A stretch of 64,000 bases of DNA from Pseudomonas sp. PICF141 (GCF_002286815.1 NZ_MUNM01000065.1:1-64000); one strand, 5' to 3'. Shown: positions 33,681 through 42,940, counted from the stretch's first letter. Program-made: numbers and translations. The notes: generated from the sequence alone by a model not told the origin.

Positions 33681-34361
33681 TTAGATCACCACCAACGCTC
33701 GCAACCGCTCGGCGTCAAGAATCTCGATCTCGCCATACTTGAGATTCAGGATTCCTTGCCCCTGCAAATCCTTGAGGAGCTGGTTGGTGGTCTGGCGCGA
33801 CAACGACAACATCGACGCCAGTTGCTCCTGAGGCAATTGCAGAACACGGCGCGGCGGATCCAGTTCGCCGTAACCCTCGGCGATCATCAGCAAGCGATGC
33901 GCCAGGCGCGCCGGGGCTGGCATCAGGCTGAGCTGTTCGAGGTTGATGAAGGTCAGGCGCAGTTTGTGGCTCATCAGCAACGCCAGTTGCCGCCAGTAAA
34001 CCGGTTGTTGGTCGAGTAGCTTCAGCAGCGTCGCTTGCGGGATGTGCAACAGGCTGCACTGGCCAACGGCATAAGCATCGTGGGTTCGCGGCTGGCCATC
34101 GAACAGGCAGATTTCGCCAAACCAGTGCGGCGGCTCCACCAGGCTCAGCAGCGCCTCCTTGCCCTGCTCGCTCACCGCGCCAATGCGCACCGCCCCTTCA
34201 AGGACTGCATACAACCCGCACGGCGGATCTCCGCGTTTGAAGAGCAATTGCCCCGACGCCAGATGCCGAACCCGGGCCGCAGCCAGCAGACTATCCTTTA
34301 AGAGAACAGGACTGAACCACTGCCCCGTCTCCAGGCGCGAACGCCAAACCTGCATACCCAT
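33681..34361 (-). CDS. Crp/Fnr-family transcriptional regulator
   Basis: A 226-residue regulator. The N-terminal cyclic-nucleotide-binding-like beta roll (about 20-135) includes GQLLFKRGDPPCGLYAVLEG and EPPHWFGEICLFDGQPRTHDA. The C-terminal Crp-type HTH (about 150-215) has the recognition helix LSLSRQTTNQLLKDL. No cysteine cluster for an iron-sulfur centre is visible, so it is not Fnr itself. The ATG at 34361 has AGGAG before it. It is divergent from the DUF962 membrane protein gene, 86 bases away. Confidence 0.85.
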   Translation of the reverse strand: MGMQVWRSRLETGQWFSPVLLKDSLLAAARVRHLASGQLLFKRGDPPCGLYAVLEGAVRIGAVSEQGKEALLSLVEPPHWFGEICLFDGQPRTHDAYAVGQCSLLHIPQATLLKLLDQQPVYWRQLALLMSHKLRLTFINLEQLSLMPAPARLAHRLLMIAEGYGELDPPRRVLQLPQEQLASMLSLSRQTTNQLLKDLQGQGILNLKYGEIEILDAERLRALVVI

Positions 34362-34447
34362 GAAAACTCCTGGAAATTGTCGCCTGGCTGACAGAGCGAG
34401 AGATGAAACCCGGGGCATCATCCATCAACCCTACAGGAGGAATAACA

Positions 34448-34966
34448 ATGAAAAGCCTCGTTGATCATCTCAGTCAATACGCCGCCTACCATCGTGACCC
34501 GCGCAATATTGCCAGCCACTTTATCGGTATCCCGCTGATTGTAGTGGCGGTTGCGGTCTTGCTGTCTCGGCCACAATGGGGCGCAGGCTGGGTATCGCCG
34601 GCAATGCTGGTGGCGATGGCATCGGCGTGGTTTTACCTGCGCCTGGAGGTCCGTCTTGGGGTATTGATGACCGTGCTGCTCGGTCTGTGCATTTGGGCGG
34701 GTCAGGTTCTTGCGCAGCAAAGTACGCTGGTCTGGCTCGCCAGCGGCATCGGGATGTTTGTGTTGGGGTGGGCCATTCAGTTTGTCGGTCATTATTACGA
34801 GGGACGCAAACCGGCGTTTGTCGATGACGTGACGGGGCTGATTGTCGGGCCGTTGTTTGTGGTGGTTGAGTTGGCGTTTTTGCTCGGGATGCGGCGTGAA
34901 CTGAAAGAGCAGATCGAGGCGCGAGTGGGTGGTGTGCGTTTGCGTCAGAAAGATGCGGCGGCGTAG
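34448..34966 (+). CDS. DUF962/Mpo1-like membrane protein
   Basis: A 172-residue inner-membrane protein with about four hydrophobic segments. The family motifs are YAAYHRDPRNIASHFIGIP at the start and IQFVGHYYEGRKPAF in the third quarter; conserved His residues match those of yeast Mpo1, an iron-dependent dioxygenase of 2-hydroxy fatty acid alpha-oxidation. ACAGGAGG precedes the ATG at 34448. Enzyme function in bacteria is not established. A REP pair follows. Confidence 0.8.
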   Translation: MKSLVDHLSQYAAYHRDPRNIASHFIGIPLIVVAVAVLLSRPQWGAGWVSPAMLVAMASAWFYLRLEVRLGVLMTVLLGLCIWAGQVLAQQSTLVWLASGIGMFVLGWAIQFVGHYYEGRKPAFVDDVTGLIVGPLFVVVELAFLLGMRRELKEQIEARVGGVRLRQKDAAA

Positions 34967-34970
34967 GACG

Positions 34971-35046
34971 CCATCGCGGGCAAGCCCGCTCCCACAGTGA
35001 GCTGTGTCGTTCACAAATCCCCTGTGGGAGCGGGCTTGCCCGCGAT
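34971..35046. repeat. REP-like inverted pair, family C
   Basis: ATCGCGGGCAAGCCCGCTCC and TGGGAGCGGGCTTGCCCGCG are exact complements over about 24 bases around a 28-base loop. The pair fills the gap between the convergent DUF962 and cysA genes. Confidence 0.95.
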
Positions 35047-35056
35047 GCTTTTGCCC

Positions 35057-36046
35057 TTAAATGTTGGCGACTTTCTGCCAGACCTTCGGCTTGAAGAACA
35101 GCGTCTCGCCCTTGGCCAATCCGACCAGGCTGTCGTGGTCTTTCACCACTTCAGCTTCGATCAGCTCGCTCTGGCCTTCGACCTTCAACGTCACCCGCGT
35201 GGTTGCGCCCAGCGGACGTATATCCCGCACTTGCGCCGCGTGGTGATCTTCCAGTTCATGCCGCGACAGCGACACTTCATGAGGGCGGAACAGCACGTGC
35301 CGGTCTTCGCCCAAATGCAGACGGTTCGAGTCGCCAAGGAAGTGATAAACGAAATCGCTGGCCGGGTTTTCGTAAACATCGCCCGGTGAGCCGATCTGCT
35401 CGATCACGCCCTTGTTCATCACCACGATCCGGTCGGCGACTTCCATCGCTTCTTCCTGGTCGTGGGTCACGAACACCGAGGTCAGGTTGATGTCTTCGTG
35501 CAGCCGTGCAAGCCAGCGACGCAGCTCTTTACGGACCTTGGCGTCGAGGGCGCCGAAGGGTTCGTCGAGCAGCAAGACTTTCGGCTCGACCGCCAAGGCG
35601 CGGGCCAATGCAATGCGCTGGCGCTGGCCACCGGAGAGTTGTTCCGGGTAGCGATCGGCCAACCAATCCAGTTGCACCATGTTCAGCAGCTCGTGGACTT
35701 TAGCCGCGATCTGGCTCTCATTCGGACGCTGGTTTTTCGGCTTCATGCGCAGGCCGAACGCAACGTTATCGAACACCGTCATGTGGCGGAACAAGGCGTA
35801 ATGCTGGAACACAAAACCGACGTTGCGATCGCGCACATCGTGACCGGAGACGTCTTCACCGTGGAACACGATGTTGCCCTGATCCGGGGTTTCCAGGCCG
35901 GCAATGATTCGCAGCAACGTGGTCTTGCCGCAGCCGGACGGGCCGAGCAGCGCCACCAGCTCGCCGCTTTGAATGTCCAGGCTGATGTTGTCCAGCGCCT
36001 TGAACGCGTGGAAGTTTTTGCTGACGTTACGCACTTCGATCGACAT
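35057..36046 (-). CDS. cysA: Sulfate/thiosulfate ABC transporter ATP-binding protein CysA
   Basis: The ATPase of the sulfate importer, 329 residues. Walker A is GPSGCGKTT, the signature is LSGGQRQRIALARAL and Walker B VLLLDEPFGALDA. The C-terminal regulatory domain (from about 235) is of the TOBE type. Last gene of sbp-cysT-cysW-cysA, three bases after cysW. Confidence 0.95.
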   Translation of the reverse strand: MSIEVRNVSKNFHAFKALDNISLDIQSGELVALLGPSGCGKTTLLRIIAGLETPDQGNIVFHGEDVSGHDVRDRNVGFVFQHYALFRHMTVFDNVAFGLRMKPKNQRPNESQIAAKVHELLNMVQLDWLADRYPEQLSGGQRQRIALARALAVEPKVLLLDEPFGALDAKVRKELRRWLARLHEDINLTSVFVTHDQEEAMEVADRIVVMNKGVIEQIGSPGDVYENPASDFVYHFLGDSNRLHLGEDRHVLFRPHEVSLSRHELEDHHAAQVRDIRPLGATTRVTLKVEGQSELIEAEVVKDHDSLVGLAKGETLFFKPKVWQKVANI

Positions 36047-36049
36047 GAC

Positions 36050-36919
36050 TTATTCCTCCGCGGCGCTGGCGCGCAGGCGGTTGATACGGTTTTCGCTCCA
36101 CTGCTTGAGCAGCAGGATCAAGAGCGCCAGGATCAGCAACAGGCTCGCCACGGCGAACGCCGCCACGTGGTTGTATTCGTTGTAGAGGATCTCGACGTGC
36201 AGCGGCAGGGTGTTGGTCACCCCGCGAATGTGCCCGGAAACCACCGACACCGCACCGAACTCACCCATGGCCCGGGCTGTGCACAGCACCACGCCATAGA
36301 TCAGGCCCCATTTGATATTGGGCACGGTGACGTGCCAGAACATCTGCCAGCCATTGGCGCCAAGCAGGCGCGCAGCCTCTTCTTCCTGGGTGCCTTGTTC
36401 CTGCATCAGCGGGATCAGCTCACGGGCCACGAACGGCACGGTGACGAAAATCGTCGCCAGCACGATGCCCGGCAAGGCGAACACGATCTGGATGTCGTGG
36501 TCTTGCAACCACGGGCCGAACAGGCCCTGGGCGCCGAACATCAATACATAGACCAGACCGGCAATCACCGGCGACACCGAGAACGGCAAATCGATCAGCG
36601 TCACCAGCATGCTCTTGCCGCGGAACGAATATTTACTCACGCACCATGCCGCGCTGACACCGAACACCAGGTTCAGCGGCACCGAGATCAGCACCGCAAT
36701 CACGGTAAGTTTCAACGCCGACAAGGCGTCCGGCTCGAAGATCGCGGTGAAGAACGCACCCAGGCCCAGCTTCAGGCCTTGGGACACCACGATGAACAAC
36801 GGCAATAACAGAAACAGCGCGAAGATCAGCCAGCCGAGGCCGATCAAGACTCGCCGCGAGGTGGCACTGCCACGGCGGGCGGCGTTCGAGGAGGCTGCTG
36901 CGATAGACGATTGGGACAT
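36050..36919 (-). CDS. cysW: Sulfate ABC transporter permease CysW
   Basis: One of two permease subunits of the sulfate importer, 289 residues with six membrane spans. The family segment MGEFGAVSVVSGHIRG and the contact loop EEAARLLGANGWQMFWHVTVPN are clear. It lies twelve bases downstream of cysT in the same operon. The N-terminus has a charged, Ser/Ala-rich lead of about 20 residues. Confidence 0.95.
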   Translation of the reverse strand: MSQSSIAAASSNAARRGSATSRRVLIGLGWLIFALFLLLPLFIVVSQGLKLGLGAFFTAIFEPDALSALKLTVIAVLISVPLNLVFGVSAAWCVSKYSFRGKSMLVTLIDLPFSVSPVIAGLVYVLMFGAQGLFGPWLQDHDIQIVFALPGIVLATIFVTVPFVARELIPLMQEQGTQEEEAARLLGANGWQMFWHVTVPNIKWGLIYGVVLCTARAMGEFGAVSVVSGHIRGVTNTLPLHVEILYNEYNHVAAFAVASLLLILALLILLLKQWSENRINRLRASAAEE

Positions 36920-36931
36920 TTTTGCGCCTCC

Positions 36932-37750
36932 TTATGGGGTTTCGATGCGCCGCTGCAGCAAATTGATCAGCAGCAACAGGACAAAGGAAACCACCAGCAT
37001 CAGTACACCAATGGAGGTGGCGCCGGTGTAATCGTACTGGTCGAGCTTGACCATGATCAGCAGTGGCAGAATTTCGGTTTTCATCGGCATGTTGCCGGCG
37101 ATGAAAATCACTGAACCATACTCGCCGACCCCGCGGGCAAAGGCCAAGGCAAAACCGGTCAGCCAGGCTGGCAGCAGCGCGGGCATCAGAATATGCCGGA
37201 AAACCTGCAACGGTTTCGCCCCCAGGCAAGCCGCCGCTTCCTCCACTTCACGGGGAATATCGGCCAGTACGGGCTGTACCGTACGTACCACGAATGGAAG
37301 CGTCACAAACGTCAGCGCCAAGGTGATGCCGAGGGGGGTATAGGCGATCTTGAAACCCAAGTCCGCCGCGAACTGACCCACCAGGCCGGTGGGGGTGTAC
37401 AGCGCGGTCAGCGCGATACCGGCCACCGCCGTGGGCAAAGCAAAGGGCAAGTCGATCATCGCGTCGATGACTTTGCGTCCGGGGAAGGTGTAGCGCACCA
37501 GCACCCAGGCCAGCAGCGTGCCAATGATGCCGTTGATGATCGCGGCACAGAGCGCGGTGCCGAAGCTCAGCTTCAGCGCCGCCAGCACCCGTGGCGCCGA
37601 GATGATCGCCCAGAACTGGTCCCAGGTCAGTTGAGCGGCATGCACGAACATCGCCGCCAGTGGAATGAGCACAATCAGGCTGAGGTACACCAAGGTGTAG
37701 CCCAGCGTCAGCCCGAAGCCGGGTATGACGGGGGAGATACGACGTGACAT
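36932..37750 (-). CDS. cysT: Sulfate ABC transporter permease CysT
   Basis: The second permease subunit (also called CysU), 272 residues. The start is the ATG at 37750 (MSRRISPVIPGFGLTLGYT); an open extension upstream lacks family similarity. The motif GVGEYGSVIFIAGNMP and the contact loop EEAAACLGAKPLQVFRHILMP are present. A REP-containing gap of 219 bases separates it from sbp. Confidence 0.95.
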   Translation of the reverse strand: MSRRISPVIPGFGLTLGYTLVYLSLIVLIPLAAMFVHAAQLTWDQFWAIISAPRVLAALKLSFGTALCAAIINGIIGTLLAWVLVRYTFPGRKVIDAMIDLPFALPTAVAGIALTALYTPTGLVGQFAADLGFKIAYTPLGITLALTFVTLPFVVRTVQPVLADIPREVEEAAACLGAKPLQVFRHILMPALLPAWLTGFALAFARGVGEYGSVIFIAGNMPMKTEILPLLIMVKLDQYDYTGATSIGVLMLVVSFVLLLLINLLQRRIETP

Positions 37751-37846
37751 AAAAGTCCTTGGTTGAAAACGCGCTAAGCCCCGACGGTGAAATCGGGGCC
37801 CGTTAGCCAATGCCAGCCAGTTAAGGATTTGGACACCGCAGCCCTT

Positions 37847-37922
37847 GTGGGAGCGAGCCCGCTCGCGATAGCGGCGGGTCAGCCAACATTTATGCTGAAT
37901 GTACCGCCGTCATCGTGAGCAA
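37847..37922. repeat. Degenerate REP pair, family C, inside the sulfate operon
   Basis: TGTGGGAGCGAGCCCGCTCG and a diverged partner arm around CATCGTGAGCAAGC form an imperfect pair between sbp and cysT. Such a repeat can stabilise the upstream sbp message and so raise binding-protein level over the membrane subunits. Confidence 0.75.
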
Positions 37923-37969
37923 GCACCTTAACTGCCTGGAATCAGGTCCATTGACTACTCCATCTCAAG

Positions 37970-38983
37970 TTACTGCGCCTGATAAATCTGGTCGAACACG
38001 CCACCGTCATTGAAGAATTTCGGTTGTGCGGTTTTCCAGCCGCCGAAATCCTTGTCGATGGTCACCAGCTCCAGTGTCGGGAACTGTTTGGCGTACTTGG
38101 CGGCCACCTCCTTGTCACGTGGACGATAGAAGTTTTTCGCTGCGATTTCCTGGCCGGCCGGGCTGTACAGGTGTTTGAGGTACGCTTCGGCGATCTCGGT
38201 GTTGCCTTTTTTCTCGGCGTTCTTGTCGACCACGGCCACCGGTGGTTCGGCCAGGATCGACAGCGAAGGCACGACGATGTCGAATTTGTCAGCGCCGCCA
38301 TCTTCTTTCAAGGCCAGGAAGGCTTCGTTTTCCCACGCCAGCAACACGTCGCCCTGACCGTTGTTGACGAAGGTGATGGTCGAGCCGCGAGCGCCGGTGT
38401 CCAGCACAGGCACGTGTTTGAACAGCGTCTGCACGTACTCTTTGGCCTTGGCTTCGTTACCGCCGTTGGCTTTCAAACCGTAGGCCCAGGCTGCAAGGAA
38501 GTTCCAGCGTGCGCCGCCGGAGGTTTTCGGGTTCGGGGTGATGACTTCCACACCGTTTTTGGTCAGGTCGCCCCAGTCCTTGATGCCTTTCGGGTTGCCT
38601 TTGCGCACCAGGAACACGATGGTCGAGGTGTAAGGCGTGCTCGCCTCCGGATGGCGCTTCTGCCAGTCGGCCGGCAGGCTTTTGCCGAGCTTGGCGATTT
38701 CGTCGATGTCACCGGCCAGGGCCAGGGTCACTACGTCGGCCCGCAGACCGTCGATCACCGCCCGGGCCTGCTTGCCCGAACCACCGTGGGACTGCTGAAT
38801 TTTCACGTTGTCGCCCGCGTGGTCTTTTTTCCAGAAGTTGATGAACTCGGCGTTGTACTCCTGGTACAGCTCACGGGTCGGGTCGTACGACACGTTGAGC
38901 AACTCGTAATCCTTGGCAACCGCGGAACCGGCAAAAAGGGCACTGGCCAGAGCGGCCAAAGCAAAATGACGAATCGACGACAT
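37970..38983 (-). CDS. sbp: Sulfate-binding protein Sbp
   Basis: The periplasmic sulfate receptor, 337 residues. A signal peptide (MSSIRHFALAALASALFAG, cleavage AVA-KDY near 23) is followed by the family pattern LLNVSYDPTRELYQEYNAEF and the prosite-type motif QQSHGGSGKQARAVIDGL. NPKTSGGARWNFLAAW is the second conserved ligand region. Start at 38983; an upstream open extension is non-coding. It follows oscA and leads the cysTWA genes. Confidence 0.95.
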   Translation of the reverse strand: MSSIRHFALAALASALFAGSAVAKDYELLNVSYDPTRELYQEYNAEFINFWKKDHAGDNVKIQQSHGGSGKQARAVIDGLRADVVTLALAGDIDEIAKLGKSLPADWQKRHPEASTPYTSTIVFLVRKGNPKGIKDWGDLTKNGVEVITPNPKTSGGARWNFLAAWAYGLKANGGNEAKAKEYVQTLFKHVPVLDTGARGSTITFVNNGQGDVLLAWENEAFLALKEDGGADKFDIVVPSLSILAEPPVAVVDKNAEKKGNTEIAEAYLKHLYSPAGQEIAAKNFYRPRDKEVAAKYAKQFPTLELVTIDKDFGGWKTAQPKFFNDGGVFDQIYQAQ

Positions 38984-39051
38984 GGTGAAAGCTCCTGGAA
39001 TTCTTGGTGTGTTGGCTTTTCTTATGGATTTCTGGAATCGGGTTGCCTGTT

Positions 39052-39120
39052 CAAAGATCGCAGCTTTCGGCGGCGCCCACAGGCGCGCAGGAGCTGCCGC
39101 AGGCTGCGATCTTTTGATCT
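39052..39120. repeat. REP-like palindrome, family B
   Basis: CAAAGATCGCAGCTTTCGG at the left and CCGCAGGCTGCGATCTTTTG at the right, with an inner GGCGCCCACAGGCGCGC loop, lie between oscA and sbp. Confidence 0.85.
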
Positions 39121-39125
39121 TCGCT

Positions 39126-39308
39126 TCAGCTCGGCTTGTTGCCCGGATTCTGCAAACGAAATTTCTCCTTGCGCTCAATCTGAACCACCTGGGCGTTGTG
39201 CACGGTGATCTCCACCGCACCAAAGCGCAGATCGCGCAAAGCGCTCTGGATCTCTCGCAAAATGGTGGCTTCGTCCTGCCCGTCAACACTACGTAGGGAT
39301 GCGCTCAT
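39126..39308 (-). CDS. oscA: OscA-like small protein (DUF2292/YezD family)
   Basis: A 60-residue cytoplasmic protein. The core LREIQSALRDLRFGAVEITVHNAQVVQIERKEK matches the DUF2292/YezD family. In Pseudomonas corrugata the homologue OscA, encoded just upstream of sbp, is needed to use organosulfur compounds under chromate stress, and PA0284 of P. aeruginosa holds the same place. AAGGAG lies eight bases before the ATG. Its exact molecular role is not known. A 25-base inverted repeat (39388-39412) lies upstream. Confidence 0.85.
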   Translation of the reverse strand: MSASLRSVDGQDEATILREIQSALRDLRFGAVEITVHNAQVVQIERKEKFRLQNPGNKPS

Positions 39309-39387
39309 GGTGTTGCTCCTTGATGAGATGTGCCTGGCAGTAGCGGCACTGCTTACGGCGTGAGAGCAATAGTAGATAGGCGCAGAT

Positions 39388-39412
39388 ATTCTTAAAAAGA
39401 CTATTTAAGAAT
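39388..39412. promoter_or_regulatory. Inverted repeat upstream of oscA-sbp
   Basis: ATTCTTAAA-N7-TTTAAGAAT is a perfect 9-base inverted repeat about 80 bases before the oscA start, in AT-rich sequence. The location suits a transcription factor site for the sulfate-starvation operon; CysB is the natural candidate but the match to its consensus was not tested. Confidence 0.45.
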
Positions 39413-39473
39413 TTTTATATAACCAAAGTTAATTATTGGTGATGCAGGATTGCGGGGGACGACGCACAAAACC

Positions 39474-39570
39474 CTGTGGCGAGGGGGCTTGCCCCCGTTC
39501 GGCTGCGCAGCAGACGCAAAAATTTGGGGCCGCTACGCGACCCAACGGGGGCAAGCCCCCTCGCCACAAA
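39474..39570. repeat. REP-like inverted pair, family C
   Basis: CTGTGGCGAGGGGGCTTGCC at the left and GGCAAGCCCCCTCGCCACA at the right, with CCCCGTTCGG / CCCAACGGGG inner stems. It separates oscA from the next gene. Confidence 0.9.
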
Positions 39571-39585
39571 AAGCAGATCCGGCGC

Positions 39586-41517
39586 TCATCCCATCTCTGG
39601 CGCCCGGGCCCAATCCAATGATGCCGCCGGCACTGGCCGCCCGAACCAGTACCCTTGCCCCAGATCGCAGTTGTGTTCGAGCAGAAAACTCGCCTGCTCG
39701 ACCTGCTCGATCCCTTCGGCATGCACTTGCAGCCCCATGCTCTGCGCCAGCGCAATAATCACCCGCACAATTGCCACGTCATCCTCATCACCTGGCAACC
39801 CGGCGACAAATCCCTGATCGATCTTGAGCTTTTGCACCGGTAATCGCTTGAGCCGCAGCAACGAGGAATAGCCCGTACCGAAATCATCAATGGCCAGTCG
39901 CACGCCCAGTTCGCGCAAGCGATGCATTTGTTCCAGCGCCACTTCCGGGTCTTCCATTACTGCGCTTTCGGTGACTTCCAGCTCCAGATACGCTGGATCC
40001 AGACCCGTGTCGTGAAGCACCTGAGCCACCTGCTGATACAACTCACGGCGGGCGAACAGGCGAGAAGAAACATTCACCGCGACAAACGACAGCACGATGC
40101 CCGCCGCTTGCCACTGGCACATCTGCTGACAGGCCTGGCGCATGATCCAGGCATCGATCTCGGCAATCAGCCCGGTGCGCTCGGCGATGGGGATGAATTC
40201 AGCCGGCGACACCAGGCCACGTTGCGGATGCTCCCAGCGCACCAGCGCCTCGACCCCGATCAGGCGACGGGTTTTGAGGTCATGCACAGGCTGGTAATAC
40301 ACCCGCAATTGCTGCAGTTCCAGCGCTCGGCGCAATTGGAACGCGATCTCGACGCGCTGCTGGGCATGCGCCGTCAACTCTTCGGTGTAGAGGGCATAGC
40401 CGTCGCGGCCAGCGCTTTTGGTTTTGAACAGCGCCGAATCGGCGTTGCGCAATAGCTGCTCGGCGCTCAAGGCATCACTGGGGAACAGACTGATGCCAAT
40501 GCTGGCGTTGATGAACAATGAATGCCCGTCGATCTGGAACGGCTCTTTAAGGCCATCGATGACCCGCTGGGCCAATGCCGCAGCGTGCCCCGGTTGCGGG
40601 CAGTCTTCAGCCAATACGGCAAATTCGTCACCACTGAGCCGTGCCAGCGTGATGCCCGGGTCGAATAAGCTGTTCAGGCGCTCGGATATGGCCTTGAGCA
40701 ACTGATCACCCACATTGTGACCGAGACTGTCATTGATCAACTTGAAATGATCGAGGTCGATCATCAGCAATGCACAACCACGCTTATGGACCTGCGCCGA
40801 AGCCACGGCCTGCCCGGCACGGTCGGTGAGCAGCAGGCGATTGGGCAGATCGGTCAGCGGATCGTGATGGGCCAGGTGCATCAGCTCATGTTCGGAGTTT
40901 TTGATTGCGCTGATGTCGGAAAACACTGCGACGTACTGGCTGAGCTGCCCCTGTTCGTCGCGAATAAGGCGGATTGTCTGCCATTGTGGGTAGATCTCGC
41001 CGCTTTTACGTCGATTCCAGATTTCCCCGCTCCATTCGCCGACGCCGTTGAGCGTCGCGAACATCGTCTGGTAAAAATCTTCCGGGTGATGGCCCGACTT
41101 GAACATGTTCGGTCGCTGCCCCAGCACTTCTTCACGCTGATAGCCAGTGATTTCCATGAATGCCCGGTTCACATGGACGATCAATCCTTTGCTATCTGTG
41201 ACCAGCACCCCTTCACGGGTGCAATCGAACACCGCTGCCGCCTGACGCAAACGTTCCCGGTCGGCATTACGCTCGCGTAATTTGGCGCCGATGCCCAGGC
41301 AGCGAAACAATCGTGCCCGCGCAATAAAGATCAGACCGGCACTGAACACGACCCAGGCATAGCCGTTGATCAGCTGCCAGCGCAGCAGATCGGCGGGATC
41401 ATCGAAGAACCTGTTCAATAAATGACCACTCAACTGGAGCCAGGCGGCGGAAAGCACCAGATAGAGCAGCGCTGCACGCAAAGCATCGCGATAAGTGGCT
41501 GACATTAGAGCGTCCAT
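39586..41517 (-). CDS. Membrane PAS-GGDEF-EAL cyclic-di-GMP protein
   Basis: A c-di-GMP turnover protein of 643 residues. Two membrane segments (about 12-30 and 50-70) precede a PAS domain (about 90-200, including DSKGLIVHVNRAFMEITGY), a GGDEF domain with the variant RLSGDEFAVL (SGDEF), and an EAL domain starting LIGVEALVRWEHP with the metal-binding segment IDDFGTGYSSL. A complete EAL and a non-canonical GGDEF suggest mainly phosphodiesterase activity, but this is inference. Position and domains match P. aeruginosa PA0285. It is divergent from desA. Confidence 0.85.
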   Translation of the reverse strand: MDALMSATYRDALRAALLYLVLSAAWLQLSGHLLNRFFDDPADLLRWQLINGYAWVVFSAGLIFIARARLFRCLGIGAKLRERNADRERLRQAAAVFDCTREGVLVTDSKGLIVHVNRAFMEITGYQREEVLGQRPNMFKSGHHPEDFYQTMFATLNGVGEWSGEIWNRRKSGEIYPQWQTIRLIRDEQGQLSQYVAVFSDISAIKNSEHELMHLAHHDPLTDLPNRLLLTDRAGQAVASAQVHKRGCALLMIDLDHFKLINDSLGHNVGDQLLKAISERLNSLFDPGITLARLSGDEFAVLAEDCPQPGHAAALAQRVIDGLKEPFQIDGHSLFINASIGISLFPSDALSAEQLLRNADSALFKTKSAGRDGYALYTEELTAHAQQRVEIAFQLRRALELQQLRVYYQPVHDLKTRRLIGVEALVRWEHPQRGLVSPAEFIPIAERTGLIAEIDAWIMRQACQQMCQWQAAGIVLSFVAVNVSSRLFARRELYQQVAQVLHDTGLDPAYLELEVTESAVMEDPEVALEQMHRLRELGVRLAIDDFGTGYSSLLRLKRLPVQKLKIDQGFVAGLPGDEDDVAIVRVIIALAQSMGLQVHAEGIEQVEQASFLLEHNCDLGQGYWFGRPVPAASLDWARAPEMG

Positions 41518-41652
41518 GTCCCTGTAAAAAGGCTGGAATTATAGATTAAAGACACATCCAGCCACTCTTATCTGAAAGGGCGACTGGTTTTATCTGTGGG
41601 CTAAGTGATAATGCAACGGCTGTTTTTTTCTTTATCGAGGGTCCTATAGGCT

Positions 41653-42837
41653 ATGTGGTACGAAGGTTTTCTTGGCTTATCGCCCTGGTCACTGGTGGCA
41701 GTCACCCTACTGATGACCCACGTGACGATCGTCGGTGTCACGGTTTATCTGCATCGCTATTCAGCCCATCGCTCGCTTGAGCTCAATGCCGGCCTGAAAC
41801 ATTTCTTCCGCTTCTGGCTGTGGTTGACCACGGCGCAGAACACTCGCGAGTGGACAGCTATCCACCGTAAACACCATGCCAAATGCGAAACCGTCGATGA
41901 CCCGCACAGCCCGGTCATCAAGGGGCTGTCCACCGTTCTGCGCAAAGGCGCCGAGCTGTACCGCGCCGAAGCGGAAAACCCCGAGACCCTGCGCATCTAC
42001 GGCAAGAACTGCCCCGAAGACTGGATTGAACGCAACCTCTACAGCCGTTTTCCGCTGCTGGGCGTGGCGATCATGGGCGTCATCGACCTGCTGCTGTTCG
42101 GCACCATCGGCATCACCATCTGGGCCATCCAGATGATGTGGATCCCGGTGTGGGCCGCCGGCGTGGTCAATGGCCTGGGCCATGCCATCGGCTACCGCAA
42201 CTTCGAATGCCGCGATGCCGCGACCAACCTGGTGCCGTGGGGCATCCTGATCGGCGGCGAAGAACTGCATAACAACCATCACACTTACCCCAACTCCGCC
42301 AAACTGTCGGTTAAAAAATGGGAATTCGATCTCGGCTGGGCCTGGATCCAGGTCTTCAGCTTTCTGCGTCTGGCCAAGGTCCAGCGGGTTGCGCCGATCG
42401 CCCACCGTGTTGAAGGCAAAGGCAACCTGGACATGGACACCGCCATGGCGATCCTCAACAACCGCTTCCAGATCATGGCCCAGTATCGCAAGCTGGTGAT
42501 CGCGCCGCTGGTCAAGCAAGAGCTGGAAAAGGTCGATCACTCGGTCCGTCACCAGTTCCACCGGGCCAAGCGTTTGCTCTCGCGGGAAACCAGTCTGCTG
42601 GACGACAAGCACCATATGCGCATCCAGACCATGCTCGAGCACAGCCAGGCACTGAAGGTAATTTACGAGAAACGCCTGGCCTTGCAGCAGATCTGGGTCA
42701 AGACCAGCTCAAATGGTCACGACATGCTGGCCGCCATCAAGGATTGGGTACACGAGGCCGAGGCCAGCGGGATTCAATCCCTGCGTGACTTCGCCGACCA
42801 GTTGAAAACCTACTCCCTGCGCCCTGCCAACGCCTGA
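41653..42837 (+). CDS. desA: Delta-9 fatty acid desaturase, DesA type
   Basis: A membrane di-iron desaturase acting on acyl chains, 394 residues. The three His boxes of the stearoyl-CoA desaturase-like family are clear: HRYSAHR near residue 37, HRKHHAKCE near 73 and HNNHHTYPN near 210. Four hydrophobic spans lie between them. The C-terminal 120 residues form a charged helical extension of unknown role. Synteny with PA0286 supports DesA, which introduces the 9 double bond into phospholipid acyl chains under aerobic conditions. Confidence 0.85.
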   Translation: MWYEGFLGLSPWSLVAVTLLMTHVTIVGVTVYLHRYSAHRSLELNAGLKHFFRFWLWLTTAQNTREWTAIHRKHHAKCETVDDPHSPVIKGLSTVLRKGAELYRAEAENPETLRIYGKNCPEDWIERNLYSRFPLLGVAIMGVIDLLLFGTIGITIWAIQMMWIPVWAAGVVNGLGHAIGYRNFECRDAATNLVPWGILIGGEELHNNHHTYPNSAKLSVKKWEFDLGWAWIQVFSFLRLAKVQRVAPIAHRVEGKGNLDMDTAMAILNNRFQIMAQYRKLVIAPLVKQELEKVDHSVRHQFHRAKRLLSRETSLLDDKHHMRIQTMLEHSQALKVIYEKRLALQQIWVKTSSNGHDMLAAIKDWVHEAEASGIQSLRDFADQLKTYSLRPANA

Positions 42838-42892
42838 CCCTCTGATGACGGCTTGCCCCTGTATAAGGGGCTCGCCTGTGGGTAAGGCGTGC

Positions 42893-42940
42893 CTGTGGCG
42901 AGGGGGCTTGCCCCCGTTCGACTGCGTAGCAGTCGCAAAA
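42893..42940. repeat. Half REP unit, family C
   Basis: A single TGTGGCGAGGGGGCTTGCCC unit plus a CTGCGTAGCAG mini-hairpin, without the complementary partner. Confidence 0.75.
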
